Source: Subtercola endophyticus (lineage in GTDB: Bacteria; Actinomycetota; Actinomycetes; Actinomycetales; Microbacteriaceae). Taken from it: 64,000 bases of DNA. Of the stretch, positions 41,643 to 50,233 are shown in pieces. The stretch covers positions 1 through 64,000 of the forward strand of contig NZ_CP087997.1 of the NCBI RefSeq assembly GCF_021044565.1. The letters run 5' to 3'. Within the stretch, counting starts at the first letter, position 1. The number at the start of each line of letters is the position of its first letter. A program made the translations under genes and the position numbers. The notes below the pieces were generated by a model that saw nothing but the letters and a program-made list of their open reading frames with translations, was not told the DNA's origin and did no database searches.

Positions 41643-43858
41643 CCACCGCCGCGTCGACGGAGGTCACCGAGGGCGACATGGCCCCGCGCTTTCCGCGCCT
41701 GCGCAAGCTGTTGTATCAGCGGCGCGGGTTCTCCGACACCGAGAAGACCGCCGCCGCTCTGCTGCTGGTTGCCACCATCGTCGCCCTGATCTGGGCGAAT
41801 CTGCCCAACAGCTCGTACGACGAGTTCTGGCGCTCCACGATTTCGTTGCAGGTGGGGCAGACGGGCATCCAGCTCGATTTTCGCTCGCTGGTCAACGAAG
41901 CCCTGATGACGCTGTTCTTCTTCGTGGTGGGCCTCGAGGTCAAACGTGAGTTCGCGCTCGGCGAGCTGAGCGAATGGTCGCGGGCGGTGGTTCCGGTGGC
42001 GGCTGCGATCGCCGGGCTGGCCGTGCCGGCGCTGATCTTCTTGATCTTCAACCACACCGACCAGACCTCGCACGCCTGGGGGGTCGTGATCTCGAGCGAC
42101 ACGGCGTTCTTGCTGGGCGCGCTTGCCATCGTGGGGCCGCGGCTTCCCGGCCACCTGCGTATCTTCTTGCTCGCGCTCGCCGTCGTCGACGATGTGGGCG
42201 CACTCGCGGTCATCGCGATCTTCTACACCGATGAGGTGCACGTCACGCCGCTGATCGTGGCCGCTGTGGGCCTGGTGGTGATCTGGATGCTGCGCTACCT
42301 GCGCTTCGGCCAGGGCCCCGCCTATCTCGTGTTCTCCCTCGTGGTGTGGGGTGCGCTCTATGCCTCTGGCGTGCAGCCGACGCTGGCCGGCGTGGCGATC
42401 GCGCTGGTGATTCCGGTGTACTCGCCGCGGCGCATGGAAGTCGAGCGGGCGGCCGAGCTCAGCCGCGCGTTCCGGCAGTCCCCGAATCCGGCGTATGCGC
42501 AGGCTGCCGTGCGCGGGCTGCTCAGCTCGGTGTCGGTGAACGACCGGCTGCACACGTTGTATTCGCCGTACACGAGCTTCATCATCCTGCCGATCTTCGC
42601 GCTCGCGAACGCCGGCGTGCATCTGGATGCGGCGACTCTGACGGCCGCGTTCGGGTCGCCCCTCACCTGGGGCATCATCGTGGGTCTCGTCGTCGGCAAG
42701 TTCGTGGGAATCACGGGCATGACGGTGCTGGTCAAGACGCTCAAGATCGGCGTGCTCGCTCCCGGTCTGACATTCGGTCGGGTGGCCGGCGGGGCGGCCC
42801 TGTCGGGCATCGGATTCACCATCGCGCTCTTCATCATCGACCTCGCCATCCCCGACCCCGCGCTGCAAGACGAAGCGCGCGTCGGGGTGCTCGCGGCGAC
42901 CGTGATCGCGTTCGTGCTGGGCTGGGCGGTGTTCCGCGTTGTCGATAAGGTGCAGCCGCCGTCGAAGATGAGCCTCGTGCTGGCGCGACCCGTCGACGCA
43001 AAGCGCGATCACTTTCGTGGCCCGATCGACGCGCCCATGCAGCTTGTGGAGTACGGCGACTTCGAGTGCCCGTTCTGCAGCCGGGCCACCGGGTCGATCG
43101 ACGAGGTGCGGGCGCACTTCGGTTCCGACCTGCTGTACGTGTGGCGGCACCTGCCGCTCACCAAGGTGCATCCGCACGCCACCCTCGCGGCTCGGGCCAG
43201 CGAGGCCGCGGCGCTGCAGGGCAAATTCTTCATCTACGGGCCAACGATGTTCGCCCATCAGGATGCGCTCGAGCTCGACGACTTGCTGGCCTACGCCGTC
43301 TCGCTCGGCATGGATGTCGACCGCTTCGAAGAAGACATGCGCTCGAGCGAGGTCGTCAATCGTGTGCGCGACGACGTGATCGACGCCGAGCTGATGGATG
43401 TGCACTCGACCCCCACCTTCTTCGTCAACGGCAAGCGGCACCGCGGCCCCTACGACGCCGCCTCCCTCATCCGCGAGCTCAACGCGTCGCGCACCGATCG
43501 CGCAGGCGGCCCAGCCGACCCCGCTCAGCCTGCCGACTCTGCGGTCGCCGCGACGGCTGCAAGTGGGAGCTCTGCCGGCACAACGGCCGGTAGACCTTCC
43601 GGGGCGGGCTTTGCATCGCACCCAGCCGCCGGACCCATCGCGGGAAGCACCGCTCGCACGGCCCCCATCGGCGGTTCAGACGGCCCTAGCACCCCGGATG
43701 GCCGCGCGGGTGCCGCGGACGCGTTGCGCGGATGGGCTCCTGCACACGGTACCGAGGGCACGGACGCCGCCGCCCCCGGTGCTGCTCTTCCGTCCGCGCC
43801 GGCCGGGCCGCCCGAAGAAGGCTCCCGGCGCGACCTCGGCCTCACCGACAAGAACTGA
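41639..43858 (+). CDS. nhaA: Na+/H+ antiporter NhaA fused to a DsbA-like thioredoxin domain
   Basis: The 739-residue product has two functional parts. Residues 35-435 are the NhaA antiporter with FFVVGLEVKREF, SSDTAFLLGAL and AVVDDVGALAVI, where the paired Asp184-Asp185 are the ion-binding residues. Residues about 450-620 are a DsbA-type thioredoxin domain: GDFECPFCSRATG (CPFC at 477-480) and the cis-Pro in VHSTPTFFVNGKRH. A disordered Ala/Pro/Gly tail of about 110 residues ends the protein. NhaA-thioredoxin fusions are known in actinobacteria. The thioredoxin domain could sense redox state and control ion exchange; that is inference. Confidence 0.93.
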   Translation: MTTAASTEVTEGDMAPRFPRLRKLLYQRRGFSDTEKTAAALLLVATIVALIWANLPNSSYDEFWRSTISLQVGQTGIQLDFRSLVNEALMTLFFFVVGLEVKREFALGELSEWSRAVVPVAAAIAGLAVPALIFLIFNHTDQTSHAWGVVISSDTAFLLGALAIVGPRLPGHLRIFLLALAVVDDVGALAVIAIFYTDEVHVTPLIVAAVGLVVIWMLRYLRFGQGPAYLVFSLVVWGALYASGVQPTLAGVAIALVIPVYSPRRMEVERAAELSRAFRQSPNPAYAQAAVRGLLSSVSVNDRLHTLYSPYTSFIILPIFALANAGVHLDAATLTAAFGSPLTWGIIVGLVVGKFVGITGMTVLVKTLKIGVLAPGLTFGRVAGGAALSGIGFTIALFIIDLAIPDPALQDEARVGVLAATVIAFVLGWAVFRVVDKVQPPSKMSLVLARPVDAKRDHFRGPIDAPMQLVEYGDFECPFCSRATGSIDEVRAHFGSDLLYVWRHLPLTKVHPHATLAARASEAAALQGKFFIYGPTMFAHQDALELDDLLAYAVSLGMDVDRFEEDMRSSEVVNRVRDDVIDAELMDVHSTPTFFVNGKRHRGPYDAASLIRELNASRTDRAGGPADPAQPADSAVAATAASGSSAGTTAGRPSGAGFASHPAAGPIAGSTARTAPIGGSDGPSTPDGRAGAADALRGWAPAHGTEGTDAAAPGAALPSAPAGPPEEGSRRDLGLTDKN

Positions 43859-43919
43859 CCCGTCAGACGCGTCTTCCGGTCTTCTGCTCAGAAAGGCTTC
43901 GTGCAGCGGCAAGCGCTGA

Positions 43920-44387
43920 CTACGCGGGCTGGATCCCGACCGTCTCAACTCCTGCCAGCGTGGCAGCCGCGCTGAGTGAGGTGTCGAAGGTGGCAAGGGT
44001 GGAGCGTGTGCTCAGGGCGGCGTGTAACGCCACGGCGTCGGGCATCCGAACGTGGTATTGCGCTCGTACCCGAGCCAGTTCGAGTGCATCGGTGCCGTCG
44101 AGAGGCACGACGGCGAGTTCGATGCGCTCGAGGGCCGAGAACGCCCGATCTTGAGCGCCCGCGAGTGTCGGGTAGACGAGCGCTTCGGCCAACGTGAGCA
44201 CGCTCGTGGAGTACCCGACGGCGACGAACTGCTCCAGAACGTGCAGAGCTCGCGTGTGATGCACATCGGTCGAGTCGAGAAACGCGATCAGAACATTCGC
44301 ATCGAGCACCAGAATGCCCTGAAAACCCTGAAGCGACGCCGTTCTCACTGTGTGCTCGCCGTCGAAAAACGGACGTCGCCGCGGCAC
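43920..44387 (-). CDS. PIN-domain (VapC-like) ribonuclease toxin
   Basis: The product has the PIN fold: LVLDANVLIAFLDSTDVHH (first Asp), LTLAEALVYP (Glu), MPDAVALHAAL (Asp) and TFDTSL at the C terminus. It should cleave RNA. Start is uncertain: GTG at 44387 gives 155 residues, GTG at 44348 gives 142 and begins closer to the fold. A small gene just upstream on the same strand is the likely antitoxin, separated by 34 bases. The active-site residues all seem present. Confidence 0.87.
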   Translation of the reverse strand: MPRRRPFFDGEHTVRTASLQGFQGILVLDANVLIAFLDSTDVHHTRALHVLEQFVAVGYSTSVLTLAEALVYPTLAGAQDRAFSALERIELAVVPLDGTDALELARVRAQYHVRMPDAVALHAALSTRSTLATFDTSLSAAATLAGVETVGIQPA

Positions 44388-44421
44388 GATCGGCTAGAGG
44401 GCGAGTGTCTATTCGGCTCGT

Positions 44422-44691
44422 TCATTCGGGCCACTCTGCCGAAAGAGCCTGTGCGGCGTCGTTTGGATACACCCCGGAAACCACCCCGGCCGCCGCATGC
44501 AATGCTGCCCGCCGCGCGGTCAGGCGTTCGTGATGGCTGTAGCGCACCACCTCCCAGCCGGCCTCGACCAATTTGCGCAGCGCGGCGCTTCTGTCGCCCC
44601 GCACTTCGGGCCAACGGAGTTCGGCATCGTCGAGGGCATGAGAGAGTTCGGCGGTCTCGGTGAGCGTGTGTCGCGGAAGAATTGTGGGCAT
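44422..44691 (-). CDS. probable antitoxin of the PIN toxin
   Basis: An 89-residue protein upstream of the PIN gene, placed where the antitoxin of a VapBC-type module belongs. The N terminus PTILPRHTLTETAELSHALDDAELRWPEVRGDRSAALRKLVEAGWEVV could be a short DNA-binding and dimerisation unit, with the rest binding the toxin; the exact family is not clear to me. The minus-strand TACACT about 6 bases before the ATG suggests a leaderless message. GAGGA is also present there. Confidence 0.75.
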   Translation of the reverse strand: MPTILPRHTLTETAELSHALDDAELRWPEVRGDRSAALRKLVEAGWEVVRYSHHERLTARRAALHAAAGVVSGVYPNDAAQALSAEWPE

Positions 44692-44752
44692 TCCTCAAGT
44701 GTAGCACTGCGCACTAGGTGTCGCACCATCTTCCGGAGGAGTCGGATGTGGT

Positions 44753-45316
44753 CTAGCGGAACGGGCTCAGGCCCATCTGGTTGCGCATGCCGGTGAGCTC
44801 GCCGACATGGTGGGTGAGGTGCCCGACGAGGGGCCACCGCACGAGGAACGCCACGGGCTGATCGGCCCAGAGGCGGTAGAGCCAGTCGAAGGTGTCGTGC
44901 TCGATGCCGGCGGAGTCGAGCGCTGCCTCGACGTCGGGCAGAGCATCCAGGTCGCCCTCGGTGAGGGAGAGCAGGTACAGGCGCACGTCGGCGAACACAC
45001 GCAGGGCGTAGGCCTCGACCTCAGCCGGGTCGAGCGAATCGGTGAAGGGTTGCTGAACCTCTTGCAGTCCGTTGCCGCCGCGGGTCGCGACCGGGCCGAA
45101 GACGTCGAGCCCGGGGTCGCGGATGCCCGCCGTATCGGTCACGACCGACAGAGCGAGAGCGGCGTGACGGGCAACGTGATAGACGATCCACGCGATCGAG
45201 TTCGCTCCGGCAAGGCGTTCGAGCTGGCGTTCGCGAGGCACGATGCCGAGAATCTGCGTTCGCAGTCGGCTGACGGTGTCGTCGAGTTCTGACACCAGGT
45301 ACTGCGAAATGTTCAT
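44753..45316 (-). CDS. DinB family protein
   Basis: A 187-residue four-helix-bundle protein of the DinB/DUF664 superfamily. MNISQYLVSELDDTVSRLRTQILGI opens the bundle, NSIAWIVYHVARHAALAL carries the first metal-type His, and VGHLTHHVGELTGMRNQMG has the C-terminal HxxxH pattern. The superfamily includes thiol-dependent transferases (with mycothiol or bacillithiol), and this may be one; that is inference. ATG at 45316 follows AGGAGC. The frame is open to 45430, but the extra N terminus has no start signal. Confidence 0.87.
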   Translation of the reverse strand: MNISQYLVSELDDTVSRLRTQILGIVPRERQLERLAGANSIAWIVYHVARHAALALSVVTDTAGIRDPGLDVFGPVATRGGNGLQEVQQPFTDSLDPAEVEAYALRVFADVRLYLLSLTEGDLDALPDVEAALDSAGIEHDTFDWLYRLWADQPVAFLVRWPLVGHLTHHVGELTGMRNQMGLSPFR

Positions 45317-45444
45317 GCTCCTGATTCTAGATTCGCGGTCGACCGCCGCGGCGCCGAACAAAGTCGAGCCCGCAACCCGGGTGACCGCGTGGAGTCTGCC
45401 AATTAGGCTTGAGGAACCGACGCCCCCCAACGTGAGGAGAATGC

Positions 45445-45942
45445 GTGAAGAGGATGACCGGCATCGAGGTTCGGCATTCGATCGTCAACGGATCGGCGAC
45501 CGAAAGACTCAACATGGTGCTGCCGTCGAACTTCGTCGAGCTCGACTGGGAGAACCTCGACTACCTCGGTTGGCGCGACTCGCATTCGCCGCATCTGGGG
45601 TACATCATCCGGTGGCAGGGCGAGACGCCCGTCGGCATCATCGTTCGGGAGGCCGACGGCCCGCTCTCACGCCAGCGCATGATGATGTGCCAGCTCTGCC
45701 GGGCTACGCACACAGAACACGGGGTGTCGCTGTTCAGCGCCAAACGCACGGGCGAAGCGGGTCTGAACGGCAACACGGTCGGCACCTACATCTGTGCCAA
45801 TTTGGGTTGCTCGAGCAACATCCGCGTGGAGGTGCCGAGCGCGTCGTACTACGCCGACCCGCAGAGCGTGCTGGCCCAAAAGGTCTCGGGCCTCGAGCAG
45901 CGCGTCGCGGGCTTTCTCGCCGACGTGATGCGCGCGCAGTAA
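45445..45942 (+). CDS. FBP (elongation factor G-binding) zinc-finger protein
   Basis: A 165-residue protein of the FBP family. The C-terminal treble-clef zinc finger is MCQLCRATHTEHGVSLFSAKRTGEAGLNGNTVGTYICANLGCSSNI, with four Cys residues at the metal site. In Staphylococcus and Listeria FBP/FusB proteins bind EF-G and can release fusidic-acid-stalled ribosomes; actinobacterial ones are less studied. GTG at 45445 is preceded by GAGGAGA at a good distance. A bidirectional terminator follows. Confidence 0.88.
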   Translation: MKRMTGIEVRHSIVNGSATERLNMVLPSNFVELDWENLDYLGWRDSHSPHLGYIIRWQGETPVGIIVREADGPLSRQRMMMCQLCRATHTEHGVSLFSAKRTGEAGLNGNTVGTYICANLGCSSNIRVEVPSASYYADPQSVLAQKVSGLEQRVAGFLADVMRAQ

Positions 45943-45992
45943 CGTTCGTGCGCCGCCACCCGCCTCTACTCCTTCTTGCGTAATCGACTTTG

Positions 45993-46032
45993 CGAAAAAG
46001 CACCCAAGAACGTGATCTTGGGTGCTTTTTCG
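45993..46032. terminator. bidirectional intrinsic terminator, family B
   Basis: Arms at 45993-46009 and 46016-46032 pair perfectly over 17 bases, with AAAAA at the outer left and TTTTT at the outer right. It lies between convergent genes and can serve both. Flanks GTGCGCCGCC (45950 region) and GCAGAGGCGGCGG (46085 region) match the family A ends. Confidence 0.92.
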
Positions 46033-46107
46033 CGAAATGGATTGAGTCACGAAGGCTCGCGCCGAGAAAGGCCCGGGCATGGGCAGCAGAGGCGGCGGCT
46101 CAGAAAC

Positions 46108-47394
46108 TCAGACGCCTCCGAAGAGGAGGCCGAGCAGGTAGGTGACCGCGGCGGCGCCGTAGCCGATGAGCAGCTGGCGCAGGGCGCGGCGCAGGGGCGG
46201 GCCGCCCGAGAGGATGCCCACGATGGCCCCCGTGCCGAGAAGTGCTATTCCCACCAGAACAGCGGCCACGATGAGCGCAGGCAGCCCCTGCAGGCCGAAG
46301 ATGTACGGCAGCACCGGGATGATCGCTCCCGACGCGAAGAAGCAGAAGCTCGAGAGGGCGGCGCTCAGGCCGGTGCCCACGGCCTCGTGCTCGTCGATCT
46401 CCTCGTTCGCGCTGGCATCGGCGACCCCGTCGTTCAGCTCGGCGCGCTCGATGTCGGTCGTGCCGGCCGCGCCAGCCGCGCGACCCGCGCCAGCCGGTGG
46501 GCTGCCAGCCGCAGCCCCAGCCGCGGCGGCAGCGGCGCCCGCGGTCGCAGCGGCCACCCCGAACCGCCGCTCGTCGGCCGCCCGAGCGATCGAGGAGCGC
46601 GCTGTGTGGGCCGAGGGGGAGCTCCGCGGGATGCGGATGGGCTGAGTCGTGGGGAACAGCACGCTGTGGGCCCGCGCCTCGGCTTCTTCTTGCGACATTC
46701 CGCGGGCGCGGTAGACCAGCGCGAGCTCGTTCGCGTTCACGTCGAGGTTCGGCAGTGCCTCCGTCGCGTCGGCGCTCGGCGTGGTCGACTCGAGCAGTTC
46801 GCGCTGGGAGCGCACCGAGACGTACTCGCCGGCTCCCATCGAGAGCGCACCCGCCAGCAGGCCGGCGAGCCCCGTCGCGAGCACGATGGAGTTGTCGACG
46901 CCGCTCGCCGAGATTCCCATGACGAGAGCGAGGTTCGACACCAGGCCGTCGTTCGCGCCGAAGACCGCGGCACGGAACGTGCCGGAGAGCCGGTTACGAC
47001 CTCGGGCGGCCAGGCCTCGCACCACCTCGGCGTGTACCTGTTCATCCGCTGCCATCGCCGGAGTGGCATCGGAATCGGTCGCATACGGCGACCGCGTCTC
47101 GGCGCGCTGCGCGAGGGCGAGCACGAAGACCGACCCGAATCTCCTGGCCAAGAACCCGAGCGAACGAGTGCGCAGGTCGCCGCGTTTGGGCTTGCCGACG
47201 TCGTCGCCGAGCAGCGCCCGCCAGTGCGACTCGTGCCGGGCCTCGGCTTCGGCGAGGGCTAGCAGAATGGCACGTTCTTCGCCGGTGCGACGCTCGGCGA
47301 GGTCGCGATATACGGCAGCTTCGGCCTGTTCGTCGGCCATGTACTGCCGCCAGCGGCGGATGTCAGCCGGTTTGGGGCTGGCGGTTGTTGTCAT
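46108..47394 (-). CDS. VIT1/CCC1-family iron/manganese transporter with ferritin-like N domain
   Basis: A 428-residue membrane protein. Residues 1-125 form a ferritin-like helical domain (RRWRQYMADEQAEAAVYRDLAERRTGEERAILLALAEAEARHESHWRALLG) with Glu and His positions for metal. The CCC1 transport domain begins at about 145 (FRAAVFGANDGLVSNLALVMGISASG) and ends with GYGAAAVTYLLGLLFGGV. An Ala/Gly/Pro-rich insertion of about 45 residues (around 275-325) sits in the middle loop. The protein should move Fe or Mn across the membrane, with the ferritin-like part buffering metal. Confidence 0.9.
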   Translation of the reverse strand: MTTTASPKPADIRRWRQYMADEQAEAAVYRDLAERRTGEERAILLALAEAEARHESHWRALLGDDVGKPKRGDLRTRSLGFLARRFGSVFVLALAQRAETRSPYATDSDATPAMAADEQVHAEVVRGLAARGRNRLSGTFRAAVFGANDGLVSNLALVMGISASGVDNSIVLATGLAGLLAGALSMGAGEYVSVRSQRELLESTTPSADATEALPNLDVNANELALVYRARGMSQEEAEARAHSVLFPTTQPIRIPRSSPSAHTARSSIARAADERRFGVAAATAGAAAAAAGAAAGSPPAGAGRAAGAAGTTDIERAELNDGVADASANEEIDEHEAVGTGLSAALSSFCFFASGAIIPVLPYIFGLQGLPALIVAAVLVGIALLGTGAIVGILSGGPPLRRALRQLLIGYGAAAVTYLLGLLFGGV

Positions 47395-47525
47395 GGTTCC
47401 ATTATTTCGTGCCGCTCTCGGCCGAGGCCTGCGCGGGCCTCAGATGCGTTTGTTACTCTGTTCGAGAGTGAAGTGGTTGCGGTGGCAAGTCGGCGCACAA
47501 CCGCTCGATCGAAGGGGTGGTGACG

Positions 47526-47849
47526 ATGCCCCAGGCGTTGTTCGTGGCCGCCTGCGTGAGTTTCACCGTCAACGCGTTGTTCGGCACCTCGGTCAGAGTC
47601 GGCATCGTGAACTCGGCCGGATTCCATTGGGTGCACTCGGCTCTGTACATCTGCACCTTCGTGCTCACGGCAGCCGCCATCAGCACGGTGTTCTGGGGCG
47701 GCGGTGTGGCGGGCTGGTTCGTTCTGCCCGCGGTGGTGCCGCTCGCTGCTCTCCCGTACGTTCGTTCCCGGTCAGGGGGACATGTCGTTCTCGCTCTCTC
47801 GGCGGCGCCGTTTCTTGCTGCTGGGCTTATCGTGGCACTGACGAGCTGA
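47526..47849 (+). CDS. small hypothetical membrane protein
   Basis: The 107-residue product has three or four hydrophobic helices (about 3-25, 38-60, 63-80, 85-105) and nothing that links it to a named family. ATG at 47526 was chosen because GAAGGGG lies about 8 bases upstream; GTG at 47517 and 47520 are in frame. It is followed after 25 bases by the nitroreductase gene on the same strand. No function can be assigned. Confidence 0.65.
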   Translation: MPQALFVAACVSFTVNALFGTSVRVGIVNSAGFHWVHSALYICTFVLTAAAISTVFWGGGVAGWFVLPAVVPLAALPYVRSRSGGHVVLALSAAPFLAAGLIVALTS

Positions 47850-47874
47850 TCCCGGTCGGTCAAAGGAGCAATCT

Positions 47875-48675
47875 GTGGAATTCTTCGACGTTGTGCACAA
47901 CCGCAAAACCACGAACGGCGCCTTTCTGCCCGACCGGGTCAGCGAAGTGCACCTGCGCACGCTCATGGAGTCGGCCAGCGCCGCGCCCTCGCAGCTGAAC
48001 AGCCAGCCCTGGCGGTTCGTCATCGTCGACGATCCCACGGTCATCCATCGCATCGGGGCGATCAGCGGCGAGAGCATGACCCAGGCGCTCTCCGAGGGCA
48101 CGTTCTTTGAGCGATATCGCCCGTACTTTCGGTTCAGCGAGGCCGAAATGGATGAACGGCGTGACGGCATGCTGTTCGACAAGTTGCCCGCTCCACTGCG
48201 CCCCTTCACGAAGGCGGTGTTCACCAAGCGCGGGCAGACCGTGATGAACGGGTTGCGTGTGCCGCAGACGCTGGGCGAGCAGAACCGCAAGCTCGTGGCG
48301 GAGTCGCCGCTGCTGCTCGGCGTGATGCTCGACCGGTCGGAGTACCGCCCCGGAGAGCTCAGCTCGTTCTATTCGGTGTTCAGCATGGGGGCGGCGATGG
48401 AGAACGTGTGGTTGTCGACGGTGGAGCTGGGAATGGGCATCCAATTCGTGTCGTTTCCCATGGAGGTGCCGGGCAAATGGGAGCTCATCGTGGACCTCTT
48501 GAAGGTGCCCGACGACCTCGAGCTGATGGCGGTGTACCGGCTCGGCTACCTGCCCCCGCATGAGCGGCGCCCGGCCATCGACTGGTCGTCGCGCCAGCGT
48601 AAGCGCCCCTCCCAATTCGTCTTCCGCGGCACCTGCGACACGCCCCAAGAAGGCTGGGACGCCGGGGCGAACTAG
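47875..48675 (+). CDS. nitroreductase family protein
   Basis: A 266-residue FMN-dependent oxidoreductase. [36 protein letters not shown] and the Gly-rich [16 protein letters not shown] are the conserved FMN contacts. These enzymes reduce nitro groups, quinones or flavins with NAD(P)H. The C terminus extends beyond the fold with a basic stretch ([15 protein letters not shown]). GTG at 47875 has AGGAG upstream. Its stop overlaps the stop of the convergent DUF5997 gene by four bases, a tight convergent pair. Confidence 0.92.
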   Translation: MEFFDVVHNRKTTNGAFLPDRVSEVHLRTLMESASAAPSQLNSQPWRFVIVDDPTVIHRIGAISGESMTQALSEGTFFERYRPYFRFSEAEMDERRDGMLFDKLPAPLRPFTKAVFTKRGQTVMNGLRVPQTLGEQNRKLVAESPLLLGVMLDRSEYRPGELSSFYSVFSMGAAMENVWLSTVELGMGIQFVSFPMEVPGKWELIVDLLKVPDDLELMAVYRLGYLPPHERRPAIDWSSRQRKRPSQFVFRGTCDTPQEGWDAGAN

Positions 48676-49124
48676 CGCGAGCGCGGCTTCGGGGCTATGG
48701 AGTTGGGGTTGGTGCGGGCGTGGCGCTCGGCGCGTTCTTTGGCCTCGGCCTGAGCCACGCGGTCGGCCTTGATGCGAGCGTTGTCTTCCATGACGCCGGC
48801 CTGGCGCGCGCGCTCCACCACGAGCCACTCGGGCGGGGCAGCGAGCAGCGCCTTGATCTCGGCGGTCGTGTACGGGTCATCGACCCCGGCGCGGGTGAGC
48901 CCCGAGATCGAGACGCCGAGCTTTCGCGCGACCTCTTGCCGCGGGTGCGGGCCGTTCAACCGCAGGTCGACGAGCCACTGCGGCGGGTTCGCCAGCAATT
49001 CGTTGAGCTCGGCCCGCGTGAGATCGTTCTGCTGAAACTCCTCGGGAGCCGCGGGCAGATAGATGCCGAGCTTCTTCGCAGCGGTGGCGGGTTTGAGGCT
49101 CTGGGGCGATTTCTGCGCGGTCAT
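48672..49124 (-). CDS. DUF5997 family protein
   Basis: A 150-residue protein of a family restricted to actinobacteria, function unknown. It contains two similar helical modules: [62 protein letters not shown] and [30 protein letters not shown], a repeat with the NPPQWL/APPEWL signature. It is divergent from the LysR-domain gene, an arrangement I recall as common for this family. The two products may act together. The basic Arg/Ala-rich tail could bind nucleic acid. Confidence 0.85.
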   Translation of the reverse strand: MTAQKSPQSLKPATAAKKLGIYLPAAPEEFQQNDLTRAELNELLANPPQWLVDLRLNGPHPRQEVARKLGVSISGLTRAGVDDPYTTAEIKALLAAPPEWLVVERARQAGVMEDNARIKADRVAQAEAKERAERHARTNPNSIAPKPRSR

Positions 49125-49190
49125 CAGGCCAGCGTATCCTGAAGGCTGCGGCAGCTCTTCGTTGGGGGCGGCGGATGATCGGGGCCAGAC

Positions 49191-50180
49191 ATGAGCGACG
49201 AGTCCACTGACGGGCCGGTTGTCGGTGCCGACGGAACCGCCGAGACCGAGACCGCGACGACCGTGAACGCTGAGACTGAGACCGCCGAAACCGAAACCGC
49301 CGAGACTGCCGCGGCGGGCGAGACCTCAGGCCCCGCGCCCTTCCGCATCGTCTTCGACCTCGGTGTCACCGTCACGAAGTGGACCAGGCTCTGGGAGCAA
49401 CGCCTGCCGGGCATCCCGCTGCAGGTCTCCCGGTCTGAGCCCGAATCGCGCACGGCAGCCCTGCACGCCGGCGACGCCGACGTGAGTTTTGTGCGCCATC
49501 CGTTTGCCCGTGACGGACTCAGCGCCATCGAGCTCTACTCGGAACTGCCCGTGGTCGGGGTCGCGAGAGACCACCCGGCGTCGGTCTTCGAGGTTGTCGA
49601 CGTAGCCGACCTGGCCGACGAGCATCTGCTGCAGCCGCCCGACGATGTGCCGGAGTGGCGCGACATCGCGATCGAGGTCGCCGAGGGGTCGCGGCGGCCG
49701 CTGCGGGGCATCCACTCGCTTGACGACGCGGTAGAACAGGTGGGCGCCGGCGTCGGAATCGTCATCGTGCCGCAGTCGATCGCACGGCTGCACAGCCGTA
49801 AAGACGTCGTCTACCGGCCGCTGACAGGGGTCGCAGAGACTCCGGTATCGCTCGTCTGGCTCGCCGAGAATCCGTCGCCCCTGGTGGAGCAGTTCATCGG
49901 AATCGTGCGGGGGCGCTCGGCGTCGAGTTCGCGCGGCGGCGGGGCGGTGGATGCCCGTGCCGACGTGAATCAGGCGGCCGCGGGCTCCGCTGCCTCGGCC
50001 GCCACACCGCCCAAGAAGATCGGCCCGGTCGCGAAGGCGAAGGCCAAGGCCCGCGCCGCTCGCGAGGCCGAAGAGGCCGCGTCGGGGCGCCCGAAACAGA
50101 ACGCTCCGCGCAAGAAGACGCAGTCGGAGCAGGCGAACAAGGCGCACGCCCGAAAGCGCAAGTTCGGCGGCAAGCGGTGA
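49191..50180 (+). CDS. LysR-type substrate-binding-domain protein without helix-turn-helix
   Basis: A 329-residue protein. The N terminus is acidic and low-complexity (TETATTVNAETETAETETAETA, residues 17-45). Then comes a complete LysR effector-binding domain (FRIVFDLGVTVTKWTRLWEQRLPGI...LSAIELYSELPVVGVARDHPASV...DEHLLQPPDDVPEWRD...GAGVGIVIVPQSIARLHSRKDVVYRPL). The C terminus is very basic (KAKAKARAAREAE..., KAHARKRKFGGKR). No DNA-binding helix-turn-helix is present; the basic tail might bind DNA or RNA instead. ATG at 49191 is divergent from the DUF5997 gene. Confidence 0.87.
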   Translation: MSDESTDGPVVGADGTAETETATTVNAETETAETETAETAAAGETSGPAPFRIVFDLGVTVTKWTRLWEQRLPGIPLQVSRSEPESRTAALHAGDADVSFVRHPFARDGLSAIELYSELPVVGVARDHPASVFEVVDVADLADEHLLQPPDDVPEWRDIAIEVAEGSRRPLRGIHSLDDAVEQVGAGVGIVIVPQSIARLHSRKDVVYRPLTGVAETPVSLVWLAENPSPLVEQFIGIVRGRSASSSRGGGAVDARADVNQAAAGSAASAATPPKKIGPVAKAKAKARAAREAEEAASGRPKQNAPRKKTQSEQANKAHARKRKFGGKR

Positions 50181-50233
50181 AACGCACATGATCTCAACGG
50201 GGGAATCGAAGGGGGCAAGGTGAGGAGACTGGT

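Noticed and set aside
41375..43621. Long minus-strand open frame opposite the malY-like and nhaA genes
   Set aside because: The plus strand encodes clear NhaA and DsbA motifs; the minus reading is His/Arg-rich and has no domain.
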